Shown here in pieces: positions 32,115-38,047 of a stretch of DNA of 38,047 nt (position 1 is the stretch's first letter; the number at the start of each line of letters is the position of its first letter). The notes under the pieces are model-generated. The model did not search any database. It saw only the letters and a list, made by a program, of their open reading frames with translations, and was not told where the DNA came from. Origin of the DNA: a virus; the IMG/VR virus record IMGVR_UViG_3300044950_000198, positions 1 to 38,047 of that record; one strand, 5' to 3'. The translations under genes were made by a program, and so were the position numbers.

Positions 32115-32902
32115 TACGTTAAGTCTTCTATTTCCTTAATGCTGGCTTTTCCGCCTACCTGTACGGCGATTTCCAGCCCTTCGGCGGTAACATACGTTCC
32201 AGGCTTTACGGTAGTACCGTCGGCGCGTTTTACCGTACCCTTTACTAACGTACCTTCGTTCGGTAAAAAGTCGAACGGGATACCTTCGGCCATAGGGTAA
32301 CGTACCGTACCTTCGGCCTGGTCTACATAACCGGGGGCGCTGGGGTCGTCGTACTGGGGTGTTACCGCTTCTTCCACTACGGGCGCTTCTTCCACTACGG
32401 GCGCTTCTTCCACTACGGGCGCTTTGTCGAATATCGTAGGGTTTTCGAAGGCCAGTTTATCGTAGCGGGCCTGGACTAACGCGCGTTCTTCGTCGGTTAG
32501 TTTTACCGGGTAGTCTTCCACTTCCAGGACTGTACCCAGTACGGCCAGTTCGTCAATATCGGAAGTAAAGGAAACACCCAGGCGGGCTACTACGGTGTCG
32601 TAGGTTACTTCGTCTTCGGGGCCGCCTATGTTAGTACCCAGTGGCGTAGCCACTACCTTAGCGGGGGTCGTGTCCTTATCGTACGCGGCCTTCCATTGTT
32701 TCAATTCGCGGACGCGATTACGTAGACAGCTACTACACGTTTGCGGGGTGTCCCGCTTTTGCATAACCGCGTTAAAAGCGGCGAATACACGCGACACGCT
32801 ATACGTGTGCTTTTCGGCTTCGGCTAATACGCCTTCCACCTGTTTAACCATTTGCGGGGTTACGTGGTCGTACGTACCCGCTTTCTTTGCTTCTTTACTC
32901 AT
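32114..32902 (-). CDS. Hypothetical protein with Cys motif and APVVEE repeats
   Basis: A 262-residue protein. The N-terminal part (YSVSRVFAAFNAVMQKRDTPQTCSSCLRNRVRELKQW) resembles a module seen in Bacteroidetes phage packaging regions, with a C-x-x-C pair. Three perfect tandem APVVEE repeats follow around residues 161-178. The C-terminal part has a small beta domain (GTLVKGTVKRADGTTVKPGTYVTAEG). The function is unknown. It is coupled to the small terminase. Confidence 0.6.
   Translation of the reverse strand: MSKEAKKAGTYDHVTPQMVKQVEGVLAEAEKHTYSVSRVFAAFNAVMQKRDTPQTCSSCLRNRVRELKQWKAAYDKDTTPAKVVATPLGTNIGGPEDEVTYDTVVARLGVSFTSDIDELAVLGTVLEVEDYPVKLTDEERALVQARYDKLAFENPTIFDKAPVVEEAPVVEEAPVVEEAVTPQYDDPSAPGYVDQAEGTVRYPMAEGIPFDFLPNEGTLVKGTVKRADGTTVKPGTYVTAEGLEIAVQVGGKASIKEIEDLT
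32368..32421 (-). repeat. Three perfect 18-bp tandem repeats in coding sequence
   Basis: The unit CTTCTTCCACTACGGGCG (plus strand) occurs three times without a mismatch, encoding APVVEE x3. The reading frame is kept for any copy number. It forms a flexible acidic linker between the Cys domain and the C-terminal domain. Confidence 0.95.
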
Positions 32903-33215
32903 AAATTCGGAATTTTGTTTTAATGTATAAATAATTGATTAGACCCACCAGGAAGGCTACGCCGATTAACCCGGCTATAACAATTACCCGCGCTTCGGTG
33001 TTAAGTACAGGGGCTACGTAGCGTACCAGGACGAAGGCCCAGGCCACACCCATAAGCCAGGTAAGCCAAAAGGACATACACCCCCTACAGTTAAAGGGCT
33101 TTTTCTTAATCGGTAGTATAATTACTTCCGTAAAAAACCAGGCTAAAACCCACGCTATCAACGCGTTAGCCAACATAACGGCCGCGGCCACTAAAATAAA
33201 AACAAGTGTTTGCAT
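32895..33215 (-). CDS. Membrane protein with CxxC motif
   Basis: A 106-residue protein with three probable membrane helices (about 3-30, 50-68, 75-97). Between the first two is KKKPFNCRGCMSFWLTW, a CxxC pattern repeatedly seen in Bacteroidetes phage membrane proteins. It overlaps the next gene start by 8 bp. It is the first full-length gene after the late-promoter motif at 33238-33253. Role unknown. Confidence 0.65.
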   Translation of the reverse strand: MQTLVFILVAAAVMLANALIAWVLAWFFTEVIILPIKKKPFNCRGCMSFWLTWLMGVAWAFVLVRYVAPVLNTEARVIVIAGLIGVAFLVGLINYLYIKTKFRIYE

Positions 33216-33219
33216 ACTC

Positions 33220-33237
33220 TTAAAAATTACGGTTCAT
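33220..33237 (-). other. Five-codon mini-ORF at the start of the packaging unit
   Basis: The ATG placed exactly three bases after the late-promoter motif opens a five-codon reading frame (M-N-R-N-F-stop). Its stop lies four bases before the ATG of the CxxC membrane gene (33215). It may be an incidental product of the promoter's fixed ATG, or a leader peptide coupling translation. Confidence 0.4.
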
Positions 33238-33253
33238 ACTATAAAGATAAAAA
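33238..33253 (-). promoter_or_regulatory. Late promoter motif, copy 3
   Basis: TTTTTATCTTTAT (minus 33253-33241), three bases (AGT), then ATG at 33237. It is identical to the copies before 15078 and 11855. It lies immediately behind the stop of the sigma-like gene and would drive packaging and lysis genes. Confidence 0.65.
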
Positions 33254-33254
33254 A

Positions 33255-33905
33255 TCACAAAAGCGATAGTAAATAGTCGCGGCGGTCGGCAAAGCGTACG
33301 GCCACGTCTTTACGTATAGCGCCTATTACGGGCCATATCTTATTAGCCGGAATACCTAGCATACGCGCCAGTTTTTTGTAGGACATTTCGGGCTGCAAAG
33401 TTACGTATATTTCGAAAAGCGATACACTAACCTGGTCGTAACTGGCGCGTACGTGTTCCAGTATTTCGTTTTGTACCGCGTCTAATTCCATTTCGTAGGT
33501 AGTATAATCGAAGGTCGGCGCGGGCAAAATATCGCCGTACATAATTTCGCCTATTACGGGTTCGTCCACCGACACGAAGGCGGCGCGCGCTTCGCCGTTT
33601 TTCTTTTTCGCGCCCAGTAACGCGGTATGGTAAGCGCGCAAATAATACCATTTGTAGTTATCAATCTTTAGCCCTTTATACGCGATACAGTCGTACAGGT
33701 ATAACGCCGTATCCGTTGCTACTTCGTCGTCGTAAAATTCGTCGTAAAGTAACTTACTTCTAAGCGCGTCGAAGTTATCGCCGTACCATTTCATAAATTC
33801 ACTGGCGCGCGCTTCCGCTTCGGGCGTCGCGATTTCGTCGCCGCGAAGTTTAACGTATTTTTTACCCTTATTACGCCCGCCGCTATTTCCGTATTTTGCT
33901 GCCAT
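33255..33905 (-). CDS. Sigma-factor-like HTH transcription protein
   Basis: A 216-residue protein. A helical part (ATDTALYLYDCIAYKGLKIDNYKWYYLRAYH) resembles sigma region 2, and a C-terminal helix-turn-helix (MSYKKLARMLGIPANKIWPVIGAIRKDV, about residues 172-200) resembles region 4. The N-terminus is basic (GGRNKGKKYVK). It may direct RNA polymerase to the late-promoter motif, which sits just downstream of this gene. It overlaps the helicase gene by 23 bp. A general DNA-binding regulator is the alternative. Confidence 0.65.
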   Translation of the reverse strand: MAAKYGNSGGRNKGKKYVKLRGDEIATPEAEARASEFMKWYGDNFDALRSKLLYDEFYDDEVATDTALYLYDCIAYKGLKIDNYKWYYLRAYHTALLGAKKKNGEARAAFVSVDEPVIGEIMYGDILPAPTFDYTTYEMELDAVQNEILEHVRASYDQVSVSLFEIYVTLQPEMSYKKLARMLGIPANKIWPVIGAIRKDVAVRFADRRDYLLSLL

Positions 33906-35340
33906 ACTTTCGCCTTAGTTCTTTAATTTCGTTTAATAAAAATGTTTGGTTAGTCTCTTTACTTCCCAGGCGCTTACGTACCTTAATATCGCGCGTACCC
34001 AGTGCTATTAATCGGTGTATATAAATTTCGCTTAGCGCGCCGCGCCGAAGTAAGCGCGCTACTGTTTGCTGGTAGTGTTCCAGGTTCCACGTTACGGAAA
34101 ACCATACCATACGACGCCCGCCAAATTGTAGGTTAAGGCCGTGGCCCGCCCCCGCCGGGTGTATAAGTAGTAGCCGTATTTTTCCTTCGTTCCAGTCCCG
34201 GAAGTCTTCGACCAGCCCTTTACCCTTCCTAAATTCGCGGGCGAACGGGAAGGCCGCTTTAATCCGTTCTACTTCGTGCCTGAACTGGTAGACTACTATA
34301 AAGGTTTCTTTAGGGTGTCGGTCTAACAGCCCGCCCAGCGCTTTTATTTTAAGGTCGTTTACCTGGTGCCATACGCGCGGCGCTTTCTTATCTACCCGGT
34401 CTTCGTAGATAGCGCCGCTACTTACCTGTAGTAGCTTGTTAGTAAGATCGGCGGCCGTCTTTACCGTTACTTCGCCCCCGCCTAAAAAGTCTAACGTATA
34501 TTCTTCTTCTAGGGTGTCGTATACTTCCCGGTCGAACGGGGCTAACTGTATTTCTTCGTCTACCGTATGAAGGTCGGGTAATTTCAAATAGTCCCGCGTT
34601 TGCATGGTTAACGCTATGTCCTGTATCTTTTTGGCTATTACCGCGGGCGCCCCTGGCCGTGGGATATATTCGTAGACTATCATACCGTTACCGCGGGTCG
34701 TAAAGTACTTATCCAAATACTTACCGAACGTATCGCCCAGGCGTCTACCGTCGTCTAGTAACATCATTTGCGCCCATAGGTCTATATATCCGTTAGGCGA
34801 AGGCGTCCCGGTCATACCTATACGGTAGTCTACCTTACTGTTATCCAGGGCGCGGCGTAACTTCTTAAACCGCCCGCTATCGCGGCCCTTAAATAAACTA
34901 AGTTCGTCCAGTACCAGGCTATCGAATGGGAGCGACCCCAGCCAGGGGCCGTACGGTTTGCCCGTTACTTTACTTTTACGCTGGTATATAAACTTATCAA
35001 TTAGCCAGGCCAGGTTATCTATTCCAATTATGTATATTTCGGCGTCGGCTTGTATCGCCGCTTCGCGCTTCTTAGCGTCGCCCGCTATAAGGCTGTAGCG
35101 TATCCCTTCCAGGTGTTCCCATTTAGCCAGTTCGTCGGGCCAGGTTAACCGGGCCACTTTGTCCGGGGCTACTACCAGCGTCTTAGTTATCGCGGCTTCC
35201 CGGTAGTGCATATCGTACAGGTACGTTAAAGCTATTACCGTTTTGCTTAACGACATACCTAAGAATAGCGCGGCCCGTGGATTGGCTACCAGGTGGTCGT
35301 ACGCTTCTATCTGGTGGGGGTCTGGGTTGTACTTAATCAT
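33883..35340 (-). CDS. SNF2-type superfamily 2 helicase/translocase
   Basis: A 485-residue protein. A Q-motif-like PDPHQIEAYDHL precedes motif I GMSLSKT (28-34), motif II is DELS in LVLDELSLFKGRDS, motif III is TGTPSPNGYIDLW, and motif VI is QQTVARLLRRG. It matches the phage SNF2-like helicases that often sit with a VRR nuclease and primase. It would remodel DNA at forks or during recombination. Motif I (S for the usual G) and motif II (S for H) are slightly unusual. It is coupled to the nuclease gene by ATGA. Confidence 0.92.
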   Translation of the reverse strand: MIKYNPDPHQIEAYDHLVANPRAALFLGMSLSKTVIALTYLYDMHYREAAITKTLVVAPDKVARLTWPDELAKWEHLEGIRYSLIAGDAKKREAAIQADAEIYIIGIDNLAWLIDKFIYQRKSKVTGKPYGPWLGSLPFDSLVLDELSLFKGRDSGRFKKLRRALDNSKVDYRIGMTGTPSPNGYIDLWAQMMLLDDGRRLGDTFGKYLDKYFTTRGNGMIVYEYIPRPGAPAVIAKKIQDIALTMQTRDYLKLPDLHTVDEEIQLAPFDREVYDTLEEEYTLDFLGGGEVTVKTAADLTNKLLQVSSGAIYEDRVDKKAPRVWHQVNDLKIKALGGLLDRHPKETFIVVYQFRHEVERIKAAFPFAREFRKGKGLVEDFRDWNEGKIRLLLIHPAGAGHGLNLQFGGRRMVWFSVTWNLEHYQQTVARLLRRGALSEIYIHRLIALGTRDIKVRKRLGSKETNQTFLLNEIKELRRKYGSKIRK

Positions 35341-35615
35341 AGCGTTAATATAAAGCCGTCCACCGCTTCCCGCGTGTCCAGGACTTCCACCCGGAAGCCT
35401 AAAGAGCGTAAACGGTTATGTATTTTTTCCTGTAGCTTCCTGGGCTTTTCGCCCGGCGCTTTTGTTTCTACGAAAACAACCAACGCGGGGGCCGCTAAAC
35501 ATATCCTATCTGGGAAGCCCGCGTAGAATAGCGGCGGGAACTTTACGCACATACCCCCGGTAGCGCTTTCCCACTCACTTATTAAATAGTTTTCTACCTG
35601 TTTTTCCTTTGCCAT
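35337..35615 (-). CDS. VRR-NUC nuclease
   Basis: A 92-residue PD-(D/E)XK nuclease of the VRR type: E8 in QVENYLI, D36 in GFPDRICL, E50-T-K52 in FVETKAPG, and Q62 in KLQEKI. A frame reaching 35669 exists, but it would run through the GGTTACA repeats, so MAKEKQVEN at 35615 is used. It probably cuts branched DNA. It is the usual partner of the SNF2-like helicase. Confidence 0.88.
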   Translation of the reverse strand: MAKEKQVENYLISEWESATGGMCVKFPPLFYAGFPDRICLAAPALVVFVETKAPGEKPRKLQEKIHNRLRSLGFRVEVLDTREAVDGFILTL

Positions 35616-35996
35616 TTCTTTGGTTACATTTTGCCGTTTTTGGTTACACCTTAACGGCTTAATTATCAATCGTTTAACTTTTTACGTTTTTCTTTGGTTA
35701 CACTTGGTTACATTTTGCGCCCTTGATACTCAACGGTTTAGCCCGATTTTGTAACCAAAAAACTGTAACCAAAGGTTTAAAACTCCTTACGGGCGTATAT
35801 AGGTGTGTAAATAGGTATTTTCCCTATTTTATATACTAATATACTCTTTACCCTATTTTTTGGTTACATAGTTACACTTGATACGCGCCCCGCTGTGAAT
35901 CAATTAGTTAGGGTGTAACCAACGCCCGAAATTTGGTTACACGCGCTTTTAGTTTAATTCGTTAAGCCTCAACGCTTTAAGGTGTAACCAATGTAA
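35616..35996. other. Gene-free iteron region, putative replication origin
   Basis: This 381-bp stretch has no credible gene. It holds ten exact GGTTACA/TGTAACC copies, on plus at 35622, 35642, 35696, 35706, 35862, 35935 and on minus at 35750, 35764, 35914, 35983. Two one-base variants are at 35870 and 35992. Between the two halves is an AT-rich core (about 35795-35860) with repeats of CCCTATTTT. It lies between the nuclease-helicase and the primase-helicase. Iterons plus an AT-rich unwinding region are typical of replication origins, but a promoter/operator is the alternative. It is the only gene-free stretch over 300 bp. Confidence 0.65.
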
Positions 35997-38047
35997 CTAA
36001 GCGCGTTTCGTGTACATTTTTTGCGCCCCGTACCATTTGACACGCGCGGCGGGCGCTGGCGTCCAATCTCTAAACGTTTTCATAACGCGCCCTATGTCCA
36101 TACTATCGCGTCGCGTTATGTCTTCCGGGGCCTTGCCTAAACATTCCGTCCAGATTTCCAGGATACACACGCTACCCCGTTCTACCGTCCCTACGTTGTC
36201 TTCTTCTTTTAGCCACTGGCGACGGCTATACGGTTCCAGGGTGTCCCAGTTCTTCGGTAACTTCCGTTCCAGGTATTCGCGTATAAGCCCGCTTCGTTCG
36301 TCTTTCTCTAAGTGCTTATCCTGGATAGCGCGGGCGACACCTTCTAAGTCGTCTTCTAAGTACAACTTTTCGCCACGGGCGTAACGTTCCTTCGCTTCGG
36401 CCCATAGCTGGGCTACGGTGGTCTTACTCATATAATCGTAAAACGGGGTAACCCCTACGCGTCCTTTGCAGTTCATAACCCAAAAGCGGCGGTTACCTGT
36501 AACGTCCCTTAAAAAGTCTTCTTCGTTCGTAGTGCCAAAGAACACGCAACGGCGCGGGAAGTGTTCTATACGTTTGCCATACGCCACCCGGTAGCGGTCT
36601 TCGGTCTTACTTACGAAGTGCTTAACCGCATCCACTTCCGCCCGGCGTAGGCCCGCCAGTTCGCCCAGTTCGATAAGCCAGGCGCCTTGTATACTTTCTA
36701 ACGCTTCCTTACCCGTAAGGGTCGTAACGCTATCGCTAAACCAGTCGCCGCCCATAGCCTTTAAAGTGCTGGACTTCCCTACGCCCTGGTCGCCTATGAT
36801 AACTACTATATAGTCGTACTTAATACCAGGCTGGTAAATACGGGCCACGGCCGCCGCGAAGGACTTACGGGTAATAGCCCGCGTATAGTCGGTATCGTCC
36901 GCGCCGAACAAACGTATAAACAAAGTGTCCAGGCGTTCCACGCCGTCCCATTCCAACGCGTCCAGGTACGACCGTATAGGGTGGTAGCTGTTGGCTTTGA
37001 TAACCACCGTTAAACCGTCCGCTAACTTTTCCTTACCCGTTATATCGTAGCACCGTTCGAAGTATAAGCGTAATTCGGCGTCGTCGCTATCGCACAAAGG
37101 GCGCGGGTACTTCGTACCTACCTTATCCCAGGGTAAAGCCTTTACCGCGGTTTCCCGTTGTTCGAACTCATTAAAGCCAAAACACCCGGCTAAGTTCGCG
37201 TCGTTGTTGAGGATAAGCACCACGTTATTAATAGTACTTTTAATCTTACCGCTTTTACCTTCGGTTTCCAGTTCGCCTACCCAGTCGTCGTTAGTCGCGG
37301 TATCGCGGGCTTTCGTTTCCAGGGTGTCGTAATCGTTGGCCGTGCTTTCGCGGCGTTCCCGTACTATTTCTTTTTTGACTTCTTTAAGCGCCCCGGCAAA
37401 ATCGGCCATAGCTTTATAGCTGGGTGTTTTGGTTACTTCGGTGTCTTCCTTTACGCGTTCGTCCAGATCGCCGAACTTATGAAGCCTAACCAGGTCGAAG
37501 GCGTTACACAACTTACCGCCCGCCGGGTCGGTGTTGTGGTGGCTGTACGCTAACTTATGGTCGTAAACGATAAGCCCGCCGCTGGTCGAACCCGCGATAA
37601 AGCTATAGCGGTCGTCGCCCAGTTCTTCACAGGGCGCGTAAATGTCCGGCAAAAATTCGGCTATCGCTTCGTCCAGGGTAAACGCCCTACAGAACGCGCC
37701 GACTATACCGCCTTTAGCTTCCGGGTCTTCTACCTGGTTGCTGGCGCTTCGCCTTACTTCCGTTTCGCGGGAAGACGCGGGCCAGGTCGTTACGTCTGTC
37801 CAGTCGTCCAGTTCGGCTAAAATATCGTCGGCCACCATTATAGGGCCGTCGATAAGGTTAGTTAAAAATTCGCCGTCTTTCGAAGTGCTGGGATAATACA
37901 TTAACCGCGTAGGCTGGTAGGTCGTATCGTCGAACATTTCTATATCTAACCAGGAAGCCACGACCCGCGCGATACATTCGTATTCGTCCGGGGTTACTGG
38001 CCTATCCAATGGGAAGACAATACGGAAGCGCGGGACTTCCGGCGTAT
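35997..38047 (-). CDS. Primase-helicase (PrimPol plus VirE/D5-like ATPase), main part
   Basis: The C-terminal 682 codons of an 815-residue protein whose start is the ATG at 405 (see the entry at 1-405). Just inside this part, RFRIVFPLDRPVTPDEYE and FDDTTYQPTRLMYYPS look like the rest of the primase catalytic domain. The C-terminal half is a VirE-type ATPase with Walker A GDQGVGKS (Lys557) and later VFFGTTNEEDFLRDVTGNRRFW. It would prime and unwind phage DNA at the adjacent origin. A TTG at 38009 could be misread as a start if the window ends are ignored. It stops as TAG at 35997, inside the last iteron-like repeat. Confidence 0.9.
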   Translation of the reverse strand, partial: TPEVPRFRIVFPLDRPVTPDEYECIARVVASWLDIEMFDDTTYQPTRLMYYPSTSKDGEFLTNLIDGPIMVADDILAELDDWTDVTTWPASSRETEVRRSASNQVEDPEAKGGIVGAFCRAFTLDEAIAEFLPDIYAPCEELGDDRYSFIAGSTSGGLIVYDHKLAYSHHNTDPAGGKLCNAFDLVRLHKFGDLDERVKEDTEVTKTPSYKAMADFAGALKEVKKEIVRERRESTANDYDTLETKARDTATNDDWVGELETEGKSGKIKSTINNVVLILNNDANLAGCFGFNEFEQRETAVKALPWDKVGTKYPRPLCDSDDAELRLYFERCYDITGKEKLADGLTVVIKANSYHPIRSYLDALEWDGVERLDTLFIRLFGADDTDYTRAITRKSFAAAVARIYQPGIKYDYIVVIIGDQGVGKSSTLKAMGGDWFSDSVTTLTGKEALESIQGAWLIELGELAGLRRAEVDAVKHFVSKTEDRYRVAYGKRIEHFPRRCVFFGTTNEEDFLRDVTGNRRFWVMNCKGRVGVTPFYDYMSKTTVAQLWAEAKERYARGEKLYLEDDLEGVARAIQDKHLEKDERSGLIREYLERKLPKNWDTLEPYSRRQWLKEEDNVGTVERGSVCILEIWTECLGKAPEDITRRDSMDIGRVMKTFRDWTPAPAARVKWYGAQKMYTKRA
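38040..38047 (+). repeat. 8-base terminal overlap with positions 1-8
   Basis: CGGCGTAT ends the window and also begins it. Collapsing the two copies restores one uninterrupted reading frame across the junction (2,448 nt, divisible by three). Keeping both copies would break the frame. This suggests a circular or circularly permuted genome rather than true ends. Confidence 0.8.

Noticed and set aside
35616-35996. tRNA or other structured RNA gene in the intergenic region
   Set aside because: No cloverleaf or T-arm pattern was found. The palindromic look comes from oppositely oriented GGTTACA repeats.
38007-38009. TTG start for the primase-helicase
   Set aside because: It is only needed if the window end is taken as real. 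The frame continues upstream across the join to a normal ATG coupled to the methyltransferase stop.
1-38047. Lysogeny module (integrase, excisionase, repressor, attachment site)
   Set aside because: No recombinase or repressor motif was seen in any gene, so the phage is treated as probably virulent. Small unknown genes leave some doubt.

Overview
The window is best read as the complete genome of a tailed double-stranded DNA phage of a Bacteroidetes host, probably a gut Bacteroidales. The last 8 bases repeat the first 8. When they are overlapped, an open reading frame cut by the window ends joins in frame into one 815-residue primase-helicase, giving a circular map of about 38,039 bp. The host assignment rests on two things. 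Promoters match the Bacteroidetes -33 TTTG / -7 TAnnTTTG type, with no Shine-Dalgarno dependence. Several gene families are typical of Bacteroidetes phages (DUF4494-like, BACON-like domain, PBSX-type terminase, XkdF-like protease). A 1,101-residue tape measure and tail-assembly chaperone point to a long-tailed siphovirus. No integrase, repressor or tRNA gene is visible, so a virulent lifestyle is likely.

Layout. (a) 7932 down to 402, minus strand: early and replication genes, including a DUF2800-like nuclease, a DUF2815-like ssDNA-binding protein, DNA polymerase A and a C5 methyltransferase. This block continues across the window ends into the primase-helicase (405 to 1, then 38047 to 35997). 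(b) 35616-35996: a gene-free stretch packed with GGTTACA/TGTAACC repeats around an AT-rich core, the best origin candidate. (c) 35615 down to 29477, minus strand: VRR-type nuclease, SNF2-like helicase, sigma-like HTH protein, membrane protein, small and large terminase, M15 endolysin and a spanin-like protein. (d) 28053-29433, plus strand: a short early-type cassette (papain-like protein, P-loop protein, 35-residue membrane peptide). (e) 25636-27953, plus strand: portal, connector-like protein and holin. (f) 25569 down to 8023, minus strand: tail chaperone with a probable -1 frameshift, neck and tail proteins, tape measure, prohead protease with nested scaffold, major capsid protein with a C-terminal BACON-like domain, two related tail-tube-like proteins and an SGNH-hydrolase tail fibre.

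Regulation is unusually readable. Two near-identical modules (7935-8000 and 27975-28041, opposite orientations) each combine a terminator hairpin with a Bacteroidetes promoter and a TTCA-repeat leader. They end a late unit and start an early unit, and they bracket the 20-kb structural region. A third, degenerate copy lies at 1911-1959. Late units start at a different motif, TTTTTATCTTTAT-N3-ATG, found exactly three times and in two looser forms, always at the head of a late unit. Across coding DNA the trinucleotides GAG/CTC, and to a lesser degree TGA/TCA, are strongly avoided in all frames; the whole portal gene contains no GAG or CTC.

All calls come from reading the sequence and translations; no database search was run.
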